Below the pieces are notes generated by a model, which made no database searches, was not told the origin of the DNA, and saw nothing but the letters and a program-made list of their open reading frames with translations. 44,090 nt of DNA from an uncultured Clostridia bacterium (lineage in GTDB: Bacteria; Bacillota; Clostridia; TANB77; CAG-508), in the NCBI GenBank assembly GCA_948739805.1, contig CAPYID010000014.1:1-44090 (forward strand). Reading direction: 5' to 3'. The translations under genes were made by a program, and so were the position numbers. How positions within the stretch are numbered: the stretch's first letter is position 1; each line of letters opens with the position of its first letter. This document shows, in pieces, positions 1 through 8,443 of the stretch.

Positions 1-369
1 GGATTTACATTTTACTGTAGCAAAAGTAGAAGTGGAAAATTTAGTGTTAAGCTGAAGACAAGCAAGAAGAAATTTAGACAGAAAGTAAAAGCTATGAAAG
101 TATGGCTATATCAAAATAGAGATATAAAAGTAAGTGACTTAATGGAACAAATAAAGATTAAGTTAATTGGACATTATCGATATTATGGAATTTCACACAA
201 TGGCAGAATGATAAGTTGTTTTAGGCAAAGAACAATAGATTTTCTATATAAAATTCTAAATAGAAGAAGTCATAAGAAAAGCTATACAGTAGAAGGTTTT
301 AAGGAAATGTTAAAGGTATATAAATTGCCATATCCTAAAATTTATATAAGCTTATTTGATTGGAAGTAA
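1..369 (+). CDS. ltrA: Group II intron reverse transcriptase/maturase, C-terminal part
   Basis: The frame is open from base 1, so the gene is cut by the window edge; the first ATG (94) is internal. The 122 visible residues match the C-terminus of group II intron-encoded proteins: an N-terminal GFTFYCSKSRSGKF stretch, the thumb/domain X region with GHYRYYGIS, and the end motif LNRRSHKKSYT...PYPKIY. Known members combine reverse transcription with maturase activity on their own intron. The domain V that follows supports the assignment. No HNH endonuclease domain follows, as in intron classes whose protein ends after domain X. Confidence 0.93.
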   Translation, partial: GFTFYCSKSRSGKFSVKLKTSKKKFRQKVKAMKVWLYQNRDIKVSDLMEQIKIKLIGHYRYYGISHNGRMISCFRQRTIDFLYKILNRRSHKKSYTVEGFKEMLKVYKLPYPKIYISLFDWK

Positions 370-450
370 ATGTTATTATGAGGAGCCGTATGCAGGAAAA
401 CTGCACGTACGGTTCTGTATAGGGGCTTGTGTCGTGAGGCACTTGTCTAC
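1..450 (+). mobile_element. Group II intron, 3' part
   Basis: The left edge lies inside a bacterial group II intron. After the maturase frame comes a clear domain V (383-415, beginning GAGCCGTATG and ending GTACGGTTC, with the hairpin around GCAGGAAAACTGC), then a domain VI-like hairpin (GTGTC/GGCAC) ending near ...TCTAC at 450. The 3' splice site is inferred at about 450. The intron lies only about 25 bases before the start of the GNAT gene, in its 5' leader. The 5' part of the intron is outside the window, so its integrity cannot be judged. Confidence 0.9.
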
Positions 451-474
451 TAAACTTGTATGGGGGATAAAAAA

Positions 475-1218
475 ATGAATGAATATATAAATTTGACGTT
501 AGAAAACATTGATGAGGAGCATATATGTTGTGCAATAGGAGATAAAAAACATCAAGCAGGTGTTGATAGTAAAAAAGAATGGATTAAGAGTAAATTAAAA
601 GATGGTCATATTTTCAGAAAGTTAAATGCAAGAGGGAAAATTTTTATTGAATATGAACCAATAGAAACTGCTTGGATACCTATTAGTGGTAAAAACTATG
701 AATATATTTATTGCTTATGGGTAGCAGGAAGTTTCAAAGGAAAAGGAATTGGAAAAGAATTACTAGAATATGCAATAAATGATTCCAAAGAAAAAGGAAA
801 AAGTGGTATATGTACTTTAGTTTCAAAAAAGAAGAAACCTTTTATTGGAGAAAAGAAATTTTTTGAACATTATGGATTTAAAGTAGTAGATAGTATTGCA
901 GATTATGAATTATTAGCTTTGCAATTTGAAAATGGAGAAACACCTAAATTCAATGATAATGCAAGAACTATGAAAATAGATAATCAAGATTTCACTATTT
1001 ATTATAGCAACGAATGTCCTTATGTAGAATACGAAGTAGATGAACTAACTGAATATGCAAAAGAGAATAATATTAAAATTAACTTTATAAAAATAGATTC
1101 ATTAGAAAAAGCAAAAAATGCACCTTGTATATTCAATAATTGGGCAAATTTTTATAAGGGAGAATTTGTTTCAAATACTATACTAAATGCTAATTCATTT
1201 AAAAAGTTAATAGACTAA
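475..1218 (+). CDS. GNAT N-acetyltransferase with YoaP-like C-terminal domain
   Basis: The protein has 247 residues when started at 475, where GGGGGAT gives a ribosome binding site; an in-frame ATG at 460 has no such site. The first half is a GNAT fold, with the acetyl-CoA loop in KGKGIGKELLEYA. The second half (about residues 165-245, containing TIYYSNECPYVEYEVDELTEYA-like sequence) resembles the YoaP domain found after GNAT domains in Clostridia. The likely role is acetylation of a small substrate; the substrate is unknown. It sits directly downstream of a group II intron and is followed by a hairpin repeat shared with other cargo genes, so it looks like accessory cargo. Confidence 0.82.
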   Translation: MNEYINLTLENIDEEHICCAIGDKKHQAGVDSKKEWIKSKLKDGHIFRKLNARGKIFIEYEPIETAWIPISGKNYEYIYCLWVAGSFKGKGIGKELLEYAINDSKEKGKSGICTLVSKKKKPFIGEKKFFEHYGFKVVDSIADYELLALQFENGETPKFNDNARTMKIDNQDFTIYYSNECPYVEYEVDELTEYAKENNIKINFIKIDSLEKAKNAPCIFNNWANFYKGEFVSNTILNANSFKKLID

Positions 1219-1262
1219 CAAATTACAATTTTGTAGTTTGAAAGATTTATAATAATTTATCG
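1218..1262 (+). repeat. Cargo-associated hairpin repeat, copy 1
   Basis: This begins on the last base of the GNAT stop codon. CAAATTAC-AATTTT-GTAGTTTG can fold as an 8-bp stem with one G-U pair. The 45-base stretch is repeated, with substitutions, at 17764-17808, and its hairpin core recurs at 19132-19152. Each copy follows the end of an accessory gene, and copies 1 and 2 precede an XRE-type membrane regulator. Confidence 0.7.
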
Positions 1263-1352
1263 AGCAAATACATTATAATTGAATGGTAGCCTAACAAGCC
1301 ATTGTTAAAAAAGTGAATAAATAGTAGAATAATGCTTGTAAGGAGGAAAAGT

Positions 1353-2144
1353 ATGGAAGATAAAAAAAATTTTGGTAAGTATATTACAGAAAAAAGAAAA
1401 GCAGTTGGTTTGACGCAAGAAGAACTTGCAAATAGACTATATGTAATTCCCACAACTGTTTCAAAATGGGAAAGGGGTATTACCTATCCAGATATAACAA
1501 TGATTACTAATCTTTGCAGAGAACTCTATATTTCTGAACACGAATTTTTTACTGCCTGTGATGATGAAGCAATGAATCAAGAAAAAAGAGAAATAAAGAG
1601 ATATAGAACTATAAAAAAAATAATTCATTATTGTATTTCTATTGGGTATTTAATTGCTTTGATTACTTGTTTTATTTGTAATTTAGCAATAGACCATAAA
1701 ATATCGTGGTTTCTAATTGTTTTGACTTCAATAGGAATATCGTTTTCTATTACTAATTTACCATATTATTTAAAAAAAGATAAGTATAGAGTGGCAAAAA
1801 TTTCACTTATTGTAACTATACTAATTTATATTCTCTTGTTTATTACAAACTTAGTTAGTAATGGTAATTGGTTGTTGCAAGCATTTGCTATTGCTACTTT
1901 TGAATTTATATTATTATGGTTAGGAATAGTAATTTGTACTTTTATAAAAATAGATAAATATTATAAAATATCTATTGCTTTAATATTGTTATCAATTTGT
2001 ACTGCTTTTACAAATCCATTTTGTGAAAAAATACTTAATATAGTTAGTCAATCCAATAATACTTATAACATAATTGTTGCTATTTTATTAGTAATAACTA
2101 CTATTATCATTAGTATAAAAAGATTTTCAGGTAAGAAAGTGTAG
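1353..2144 (+). CDS. XRE-family helix-turn-helix regulator with C-terminal membrane domain
   Basis: The protein has 263 residues when started at 1353, behind AAGGAGG; the earlier ATG at 1332 contains the ribosome binding site and is rejected. Residues about 8-65 are a Cro/cI-type HTH (KYITEKRKAVGLTQEELANRL...VSKWERG). From about residue 90 the protein is hydrophobic, with some five predicted membrane spans. This architecture (HTH plus polytopic tail) is common in Clostridia and suggests a membrane-linked transcription regulator. The ligand and targets are unknown. A second protein of the same plan lies at 17953. Confidence 0.8.
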   Translation: MEDKKNFGKYITEKRKAVGLTQEELANRLYVIPTTVSKWERGITYPDITMITNLCRELYISEHEFFTACDDEAMNQEKREIKRYRTIKKIIHYCISIGYLIALITCFICNLAIDHKISWFLIVLTSIGISFSITNLPYYLKKDKYRVAKISLIVTILIYILLFITNLVSNGNWLLQAFAIATFEFILLWLGIVICTFIKIDKYYKISIALILLSICTAFTNPFCEKILNIVSQSNNTYNIIVAILLVITTIIISIKRFSGKKV

Positions 2145-2196
2145 TGAATGATAAATATAAAGTAAGTGAGAAATTACAATAAGTAGGGCAGGTAAT

Positions 2197-2225
2197 TTGA
2201 AAATTATCTGATCTTATGTTATTAT
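2197..2225 (+). promoter_or_regulatory. Sigma-A promoter, family 2 (copy 1)
   Basis: TTGAAA (2197-2202), a 17-bp spacer and TATTAT (2220-2225), just upstream of the sigma factor gene. The spacer (ATTATCTGATCTTATGT) is nearly identical to those at 5544 and 16642. The -35 lies in an inverted repeat (CAGGTAATT...AATTATCTG) that could be an operator. Confidence 0.7.
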
Positions 2226-2257
2226 AAATGCAATAAGTAAAAATAAGAAGGAAGAAT

Positions 2258-3130
2258 ATGAAAAAAATAGACAAAGAAGAATTACATAGTATTTTTATAG
2301 GGATAAAAGATGGTAATGAATTAGCATTTAATAATCTATATGAAAAGTATAAAGTATTAGTATATGCAGTAGCATTTTCTATTCTTAAAAATAGAGAAAA
2401 TAGTGAAGATATAGTGCAAAAGGTATTTATAAAATTATGGAGAATAGAGAAAAACAAACTTCCAACAAGTAATGAAGCCAGTTGGTTATATTCTTTGACT
2501 AAGAATGAAACATTAAATTTTTTAAGAAATCAAAAAGAAGAACTTAATATTGATGAAGTGTATTATATAACGAATGAAGATAAAGAATTGAATGAAATTA
2601 TAGAAAAGGACATTTACAATAAAATAATTTCAAGATTAAATAAAAAGGAACAAGAAATTGTGTCATTAAAAATACTATCAAATTTGTCTTTCAAAGAAAT
2701 TTCACAAATTTTAAATATGCCTATTGGAACAGTACAATGGAAATACTATAAATCTTTACATACATTAAAAATGCTATTAAGTAATTTATCAATGTTCGTT
2801 ATAACCATGACTATATTTGTTCTAAAAAAGTTGTTTATGAAAGAAAAGCGAAGTGAGCAGATAATAGAAGAAAGGAAAAAAGAAGAACAGGTAGAGGATT
2901 CAACAGGGAAAAGACAAGAAAGTGTATCGAAAGAAGAAGCAAATATAATAGAAGATACAACAATAACGGTGGATAGAGTAGAAATTGTAGAAACAGAAGA
3001 AAATGTAAGGATGGATATAAAAGATTTAGGAATATTAAGTGTCTCGAGCATATTTTTAATTGCTACAATTATTTTTTTCATAATTTTTATAAAACACCAA
3101 CAAAAAGCAAAGAAAAAAGTGTCTAAATAA
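2258..3130 (+). CDS. ECF-type sigma factor with C-terminal membrane anchor
   Basis: The protein has 290 residues. The first ~170 form a sigma-70 family ECF protein: region 2 (AFNNLYEKYKVLVYAVAFS...SEDIVQKVFIKLW) and region 4 (LNKKEQEIVSLKILSNLSFKEISQILN...GTVQWKYYKSL). A hydrophobic stretch follows region 4 (about 172-192), then a charged linker of some 60 residues, then a membrane span near the C-terminus (about 257-278). ECF factors are usually under 200 residues and soluble, so the tethered tail is unusual. No separate anti-sigma factor is recognised, although the next gene (3155) encodes an exported protein that could be its partner. It is driven by the family 2 promoter. Confidence 0.8.
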   Translation: MKKIDKEELHSIFIGIKDGNELAFNNLYEKYKVLVYAVAFSILKNRENSEDIVQKVFIKLWRIEKNKLPTSNEASWLYSLTKNETLNFLRNQKEELNIDEVYYITNEDKELNEIIEKDIYNKIISRLNKKEQEIVSLKILSNLSFKEISQILNMPIGTVQWKYYKSLHTLKMLLSNLSMFVITMTIFVLKKLFMKEKRSEQIIEERKKEEQVEDSTGKRQESVSKEEANIIEDTTITVDRVEIVETEENVRMDIKDLGILSVSSIFLIATIIFFIIFIKHQQKAKKKVSK

Positions 3131-3154
3131 TAGAAAGGATAAAAGGTGGTACTT

Positions 3155-4171
3155 ATGAAGAAAAATGAAAAAATAATGATAGGAATTTTAGTATTAATAT
3201 TGCTAGTAATGATAGGTATATTGATTTTAAATAAGGTAACAATCAATAAGCAAGATATTTGGATAGACAAAGATAATCCTGTTAGTAGCCATGAAATTGA
3301 TAATTCAGATAGCGAACCAAAAGAACTAGGAAGAATTATAAAAGTTAATGGAATATTATATTATGACACAGGAGAGAAGAGTACAGCACTTCGTTGTGGG
3401 ATGATGGATGGAAATATTACAAAAGTAGTTAATGAAACGAAGATTCCAGAAGATAATGGAGAAGCTAATTTTGAGGGGGCAGAAGGTTATCAATATGGAA
3501 GAGAAAACACAATAGAAGTACCAATAGATGGAGAATGGGTAATATTTAAAGCAAAAGAATATTCATTCTGTGGAGTAATAAAACAAGTAGAACAAAACCT
3601 ATTTTTTGTAGAACCAGATGAAAGCGAAGAAATAAGAAAATCAGCAGATTTAATTATGGTAGGAAAATTAAAACTTGATACTAATGTAAAATTTGAAGTA
3701 GGAGAAAGAGTAAAGATAACTTATGATGGAGATGTAATGGAAACATACCCAGTACAAATAAAAGCCATAAAATATGAAAATATAGAAAATAAAGATTTCA
3801 CAATAAAGGTATATGATAAAAGCCCAGAAGAATATAATACAGTACATAAAATATTAGATAAAGACGAAACAGATAAATATGATTATAGCATCTATGCTTA
3901 TAAAGTAAGTGTAAATATAGTGATAAATGGAGAAGAGATGTCTTTAAGAAATGCGTTATTAGAGAATAAAATAACAATGGAGGAAATAATAGAAAAAGCT
4001 AACAAAGATTTGCCAAATACTGATACATACAAAGATGGAGGAAGTAAGGAATACCATTATCAACTATATACAATAATCAAACTTAACAAAATAATAACAG
4101 GATGGGAAAATACTAATAAAGACGTGTATATAGGTATGCCAGACTTAAGTATAAATGATTTAGAATTATAG
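3155..4171 (+). CDS. Membrane-anchored protein with DUF3221/YobA-like region
   Basis: The protein has 338 residues from the ATG at 3155, preceded by AAAGGTGG; the GTG at 3146 overlaps that site. One N-terminal membrane span (about 7-28) is followed by an extracytoplasmic part. The segment GVIKQVEQNLFFVEP...VGERVKITYDGDVMET resembles the DUF3221/YobA beta-barrel of clostridial lipoproteins, though there is no lipobox Cys. The C-terminal region (RNALLENKITMEEIIEKANKD ... YHYQLYTIIKLNK) often accompanies it. It follows the sigma gene by 24 bases and is probably co-transcribed; a role as sensor for the tethered sigma factor is inference. Confidence 0.62.
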   Translation: MKKNEKIMIGILVLILLVMIGILILNKVTINKQDIWIDKDNPVSSHEIDNSDSEPKELGRIIKVNGILYYDTGEKSTALRCGMMDGNITKVVNETKIPEDNGEANFEGAEGYQYGRENTIEVPIDGEWVIFKAKEYSFCGVIKQVEQNLFFVEPDESEEIRKSADLIMVGKLKLDTNVKFEVGERVKITYDGDVMETYPVQIKAIKYENIENKDFTIKVYDKSPEEYNTVHKILDKDETDKYDYSIYAYKVSVNIVINGEEMSLRNALLENKITMEEIIEKANKDLPNTDTYKDGGSKEYHYQLYTIIKLNKIITGWENTNKDVYIGMPDLSINDLEL

Positions 4172-4238
4172 AAGTAAGAGGTAGAAGATATATTTTTGAA
4201 TATTATATAGATATAAGAATGGAAAAAATCAACAATAC

Positions 4239-4267
4239 TTGCGTTTACATAAAAAACATAGTATAAT
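4239..4267 (+). promoter_or_regulatory. Sigma-A promoter with TTTACATAA element (copy 1)
   Basis: TTGCGT (4239-4244), a 17-bp spacer and TATAAT (4262-4267). The block TTGCGTTTACATAA is repeated exactly in the minus-strand promoter of the Spo0A-like gene (39258-39286), and TTACATAA also lies in the LysR promoter at 35830-35858. A shared operator is inferred. Confidence 0.72.
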
Positions 4268-4321
4268 AGAGAGGAAATAATTAAAAAAAGTAGTTATATT
4301 TCTAAGAAACGAGGTAGTATT

Positions 4322-5536
4322 GTGATAAAAGAAAAAAAGATATGTTGGTTTTTGAAAATAAATAATACTCAAGACGTAAGATTTTGCCAAAAGTATAAAA
4401 ATACAAACGAATTAAACTTAGAAGATAATAAGAAAATAATTGATAGATTATATAAAGAAGATACAAAAGAAATCTGTTGGATAGGAGATGAAGCTATTTC
4501 TTATCCAAATTTTATTGAGCTAGTGAAATATTCAAAAGAAAGAAACATAAGAAATAAAATATTGTTTAATAATATTTCTAATTGTAAAATAGAAGCGATA
4601 ATGAAGATTGTTAAATATGTAGATTATATTACAGTAACATTAGATTCTATTGAAGAAGAAGTAAATGAAAAGTTAGGAAAAGGTAAAGAGTATTATAAAG
4701 AGATTTGTAAATACATAAAACTATTACAAGATCAAGTACATATTAATATATTAACTATGATAAACTCACAAAATGCTATAGAACAGAAAAAAATAGAAGA
4801 AGAACTTCTTAAATTTAGAATTGATTCTTGGATAATATTAGGATTTATGCCTATTTTATTAGATAGACAAGCAGACGTGGAAAGTTTAAAAGTATCAAAA
4901 ATTAATTGCAAATTTTATTATACATTGCCATATATGCTTTTTAATAGATTGAAACACTTTTATACATTAACTGAATATACAATAGCAAGGAAGTATAGCA
5001 TCATATTGCCAAATGGAGATATTGCTGTAACGAATGAAAATGAAAGTTTTGTGATTGGTAATATATTGAAAGATACTAAGGAAAGAATTGAGAAAAATTA
5101 TAACAATAAAAGAAGATATTTAATACCTAAACAAAGAGAACAAAAAATAAGAATTTTTATAGCAAATAGTAATGAAGAGATTATAAATGAAGTAATTAAT
5201 GAGCTTACTACACTAAAATATGTGGAGATAATTGGAACTTCAAAAACAGGGAAAAAGACAATTGAAAGAATATTGGAAATGAAACCTGAAATAGCATTTT
5301 TACAATATGACTTTGAAGACATATTAGGCTATAATATTATACTAGAATTGATACAAAAATTACAGCTAGAAACACCAGTGTTTCATTTATTTTCTGATAT
5401 TATTCCTGACAAAGAATTACATGATTTAATAAGAAAAGATTTTTGCAAAATAAATGCTTGGATTCCAAACCGTCATTATAAAGAACGTATTGTAGATATT
5501 ATAGAAACATATAAAAAATATAGAGATAAAGACTAA
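4322..5536 (+). CDS. Degenerate radical SAM/SPASM protein fused to a pseudo-receiver domain
   Basis: The protein has 404 residues; the start codon is at 4322 after GAGG. The N-terminal ~250 residues follow the plan of a radical SAM enzyme: a CWFLKINNTQDVRFC segment where the CxxxCxxC cluster should be but with only the last Cys kept, then ICWIGDEAISYPNFIELVKYSKERNI in the place of the GGEP strand, and a SPASM-like ILPNGDIAV...IGNI with no Cys. It therefore cannot bind the usual iron-sulfur clusters. Residues about 275-395 resemble a response-regulator receiver (KIRIFIANSNEEI...PEIAFLQYDFEDI), with Q where the phosphorylated Asp would be. It looks like a regulatory pseudoenzyme and is a partner candidate for the intact homologue at 36964. 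Confidence 0.65.
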   Translation: MIKEKKICWFLKINNTQDVRFCQKYKNTNELNLEDNKKIIDRLYKEDTKEICWIGDEAISYPNFIELVKYSKERNIRNKILFNNISNCKIEAIMKIVKYVDYITVTLDSIEEEVNEKLGKGKEYYKEICKYIKLLQDQVHINILTMINSQNAIEQKKIEEELLKFRIDSWIILGFMPILLDRQADVESLKVSKINCKFYYTLPYMLFNRLKHFYTLTEYTIARKYSIILPNGDIAVTNENESFVIGNILKDTKERIEKNYNNKRRYLIPKQREQKIRIFIANSNEEIINEVINELTTLKYVEIIGTSKTGKKTIERILEMKPEIAFLQYDFEDILGYNIILELIQKLQLETPVFHLFSDIIPDKELHDLIRKDFCKINAWIPNRHYKERIVDIIETYKKYRDKD

Positions 5537-5543
5537 AATTTTA

Positions 5544-5572
5544 TTGAAAATTATTTGCTCTTATGATATTAT
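5544..5572 (+). promoter_or_regulatory. Sigma-A promoter, family 2 (copy 2)
   Basis: TTGAAA (5544-5549), a 17-bp spacer and TATTAT (5567-5572), ahead of the alpha-CTD-like gene. The spacer (ATTATTTGCTCTTATGA) closely matches those at 2197 and 16642. Confidence 0.7.
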
Positions 5573-5609
5573 AAAAAACGATTTATAGTATAGAAAGAGG
5601 GAGCTTATA

Positions 5610-5843
5610 ATGGAAAAATATAAGATGCAAAGTATTGATAGACTAGACATTAGCGATAAAGCAATTAAAATGTTTAGAGAAAATAAAATAGAAACATTAG
5701 GAGAATTATGTTGCAAAACTAAAACAGAGTTAAAAGAAATGGAATTAAAGCAGGGAGAAACAAAAGTATATAAACTATCAGAAGATGAATTTAAACAAAT
5801 AGATTTAGATTTAGGGGAAATTGGTTTACATTTAGCACTATAA
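5610..5843 (+). CDS. Free-standing RNA polymerase alpha-CTD-like protein
   Basis: The protein has 77 residues, behind GAGGGAG. The order of hydrophobic and helix-hairpin-helix positions matches the C-terminal domain of RpoA: SIDRLDISDKAIKMFRENKIETLGELCCKTKTEL, then a region ending EFKQIDLDLGEIGLHL, as in alpha-CTD sequences of the form 'I..LDLS..a...L...gI.TvgeL..kt..dL ... evk..L..lGL.L'. In RpoA this domain binds UP elements and activators. A lone copy in a mobile element could redirect host polymerase or compete for activators; that role is inference. Other helix-hairpin-helix proteins are possible. Confidence 0.6.
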   Translation: MEKYKMQSIDRLDISDKAIKMFRENKIETLGELCCKTKTELKEMELKQGETKVYKLSEDEFKQIDLDLGEIGLHLAL

Positions 5844-5850
5844 TCTTTTT

Positions 5851-5879
5851 TTCAAAATCACTTCAAAATTATTTCATTG
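5851..5879 (+). promoter_or_regulatory. Triple-heptamer activator site A (transfer regulon)
   Basis: TTCAAAA (5851-5857), TTCAAAA (5862-5868) and TTCATTG (5873-5879), exactly 11 bp apart. A -10-like TATAGA follows about 18 bp on. The same array occurs at 8908, 21849 and 26814, each time at the head of an operon. The helical phasing and position over the -35 suggest an activator binding site. Confidence 0.8.
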
Positions 5880-5916
5880 TTTTTTATATAATGTGTTATA
5901 GAATATTAATATGAAG

Positions 5917-5965
5917 GGAAAGAGAAGAATAAAAACTTTTCTTTTTCTTCTTTTTTTATTTTATT
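5917..5965 (+). terminator. Leader hairpin with U-tract ahead of virB4
   Basis: Between the site-A promoter and virB4, GGGAAAGAGAAGAA can pair with TTCTTCTTTTTTT (3' arm about 5945-5957), followed by a U-rich ATTTTATT. It resembles an intrinsic terminator inside the operon leader. The other three promoters of this family have equivalent hairpins. Confidence 0.5.
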
Positions 5966-5985
5966 GACAAAGGAGTTATATAAAA

Positions 5986-7811
5986 ATGAATCAAAAGGAA
6001 ATAGAAGTAATGCCTGTTAATAGTAAACTATTAGAAATAATATCGCCAGAAGGATTAAAAGTTAAAAGAGACATAGTAGAAACAGGAGAAAAAATTTCAA
6101 GAATTTATTTTATATCTAGTTATCCAGAAGAACCAAATTTTGGGTGGATTTCAAATTTAGCGAATATAAAAAATACAGTTATTTCTATATTTGTTAATCC
6201 AGTAGATCCACAAGTATTTTTAGATGGATTAAAGAAAGGTACAAATTCAGATAAAAACATATTTAACACAACAAGAGATGAAGTAGAAAAAATAAGAGCA
6301 GAATCAAGATATAATGCTTCAATAAGGATTATAAAAGATATAGAAGATAATAATAATTCTTATGTATATATTTCTATATTAGCACAAGTATCAGGAAACA
6401 ATGAATTAGATTTAGAAAATAATTGCAAAACATTCAAAAACAGAGTGGCAAGTTTAGGAATGAGAGTTAGAAGTTGTGCATTTAATATGGATAAAGCATA
6501 TAGGCAAGTTGCACCTTTTGGAGTTCAGGATAAAGAGCTATTTGATATTTCTAAACAAAATATGCAAGTTGGTACTTTAATGCAAGGACAACCATTTGCA
6601 GGTTCAGGCTTCGCAGATAAAACAGGATATTATTTAGGCTCGGATCAAGAAGGTCGAATGATAGCGATTGATCCATTTATAAAGTCTGCAGATAGAACTA
6701 ATTCTAATTTTGCTATTGTAGGTCAATCTGGTGGAGGAAAATCTTATGCAGTAAAAAAGATATTGCTTAATGAGTATGTCAGTGGAACAAAGATACGGAA
6801 TTATAGATCCAGAGCATGAATATAAAGATATGTGTTCTAAGATAGAAAATTCAAAATGGATAGATTGTAGTGGTGGAATTGGAGAAAATGTTGGAAGAAT
6901 AAATCCACTTCAGGTATATAATCTTGCAACAGTAGATTTGGAAGATGAATATGAAAATGTAAAAAGCCCTCTTGCTCTTCATTTTCAAAATTTAGGTACA
7001 TTCTTTAGTTTGTATTTTAGAAATCAATTAAGTGTAAGAGTAACAGCAATTTTAAATGAAACATTAGAAGAATTATATAAAAACTTTGGAATTACATGGG
7101 AGACAAATACTTCAAAATTAAAGAATAATCAATTTCCTATAATGAAAGACCTTTATGACTTGCTTTTAGAAAAGCATAAAAAAGAAACAGAGCCAAAAAG
7201 AAAAGAGGACTATGAAAACTTATCATCAATTATAAGAGAACTTGCAATTCGGAGCAGATTCTCAAATGTTTAATGGATATACAACTATTGAAAACGATTC
7301 AAGTTTTATGGTTTTAGATACAAGTAACATGGAAGGCAGTAAAGAAAATGTAAAAAGTTGTCAATATTTTAATATGCTAAGGTTCTGTCAAAACGAAGCA
7401 TTTCGTAATAGAAATGAAAAATATATGATAGTTGCAGATGAAAGCTATCTATTACTTGATCCAAAAGTACCACAGGGAACAGAGTTTTTAAGAAATTTCA
7501 GTAAACGTGCTAGAAAATATAATTGTAGTTTAGTTGTTATTACTCAAAGTATAATAGATTTCTTGGCAGAGGACATAAAACAATATGGACAAGCTCTATT
7601 TGATAACTCAACTTATAAAATGTTTTTTGGAATGGATGGTAAGAATTTGCAACAGGCAAAAGAGTTATGGGAATTAACAACAGAAGAAACCAATCTTTTA
7701 TCTAATAAGGTTAGAGGACAATGTCTTTTATTCATAGGTTCAACGCGTATGCTATGTAGAGTTAAATCTCAAAATTGGGAGAAACCTTATCTAACAGGTG
7801 GTGGAGAATAG
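5986..7811 (+). CDS. VirB4-like conjugal transfer ATPase (two +1 frameshifts at CGG)
   Basis: This is the ATPase that energises the type IV secretion channel; it resembles the CD1110 family of clostridial conjugative elements. Three overlapping frames join into one 607-residue protein if the C is skipped at two in-frame CGG codons. Frame 1 (5986-6795) ends with Walker A GQSGGGKS (246-253) and ...GTKI. Skipping C6796 gives GIIDPEHEYKDM. Skipping C7250 gives ELAIGADSQMFNG, then Walker B (KYMIVADES) and the C-terminus. The total length becomes an exact multiple of three. Without both shifts the ATPase is cut inside its motor domain. It is the first gene of the site-A operon, behind AAAGGAG. Confidence 0.9.
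6796..6798 (+). other. CGG +1 frameshift site 1 (virB4)
   Basis: In-frame ATA-CGG. Continuing in frame gives RNYRSRA and a stop; skipping the C reads GGA (Gly) and continues the conserved GIIDPEHEY of VirB4. Confidence 0.85.
7250..7252 (+). other. CGG +1 frameshift site 2 (virB4)
   Basis: In-frame ATT-CGG. Unshifted reading ends after RSRFSNV; skipping the C reads GGA and gives the conserved ELAIGADSQMFNG. Confidence 0.87.
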
Positions 7812-7814
7812 AAT

Positions 7815-8426
7815 ATGGAAATGATAAAGAAGGCTATAAAAATTAAGGTTACAATTTTTATAGTCATAGGATTAATAATATTAACAGCATTTGGTGTAAT
7901 TATTGATAGTATAGATAGTAAAATTAACAACAAAGACAAAAAGGAAATAACAACGCATTATGAAAATATGATATACAAAGGTGGAAGTTTACCATTACCA
8001 TATCCACAAGACTATGTTGTATTAACATCATATTTTAATCCTAATCGTATTCATCCAATTACAGGCAAAGTACAAGCACATAAAGGAGTTGACATTGTAT
8101 CCAATAAAGGCACTGAAATATTAGCAGTTGCAGATGGAGAAGTTACAGTATCAGGATTTGATCCAGTAGGGTATGGAAACTGGGTAGAAATTGAACATTC
8201 AATAGATGGAGAAACATTTAGAACCAGATATGGACACATGAGAGATACACCACTTGTTAAAGTAGGAGATATTATTACAGCAGGAACAGTAATAGGTATT
8301 CAAGGTAATACTGGTGGAAGCACAGGGGAACACTTGCATTTTGAAATAAGAATAAATGGGGAGGCAGTAAATCCACTTCCATATTTAATTGGAAAAGATA
8401 CAATAAATGCACAAACAGTATGGTAA
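7815..8426 (+). CDS. M23-family peptidoglycan metalloendopeptidase, membrane-anchored
   Basis: The protein has 203 residues and starts 3 bases after virB4. An N-terminal membrane span (about 10-30) is followed by an M23 (lysostaphin-type) domain with all zinc and catalytic positions visible: H89xxxD93 (HKGVD), H141 (YGHM) and H173-L-H175 (GEHLHFEI). In Gram-positive conjugation such enzymes open the cell wall for the transfer channel. It is shorter than VirB1-like proteins that also carry an NlpC/P60 or lysozyme domain. Confidence 0.92.
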   Translation: MEMIKKAIKIKVTIFIVIGLIILTAFGVIIDSIDSKINNKDKKEITTHYENMIYKGGSLPLPYPQDYVVLTSYFNPNRIHPITGKVQAHKGVDIVSNKGTEILAVADGEVTVSGFDPVGYGNWVEIEHSIDGETFRTRYGHMRDTPLVKVGDIITAGTVIGIQGNTGGSTGEHLHFEIRINGEAVNPLPYLIGKDTINAQTVW

Positions 8427-8443
8427 ATAAGGAGAAAAGTTTA

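Noticed and set aside
94..369. ATG at 94 as the start of a small protein
   Set aside because: The frame is open upstream to base 1 and continues the maturase sequence, so the ATG is internal.
5851..5879. Replication-type iterons
   Set aside because: The repeats occur in four separated copies, each fixed relative to a -10 and an operon start, with no Rep protein nearby; a transcription role fits better.
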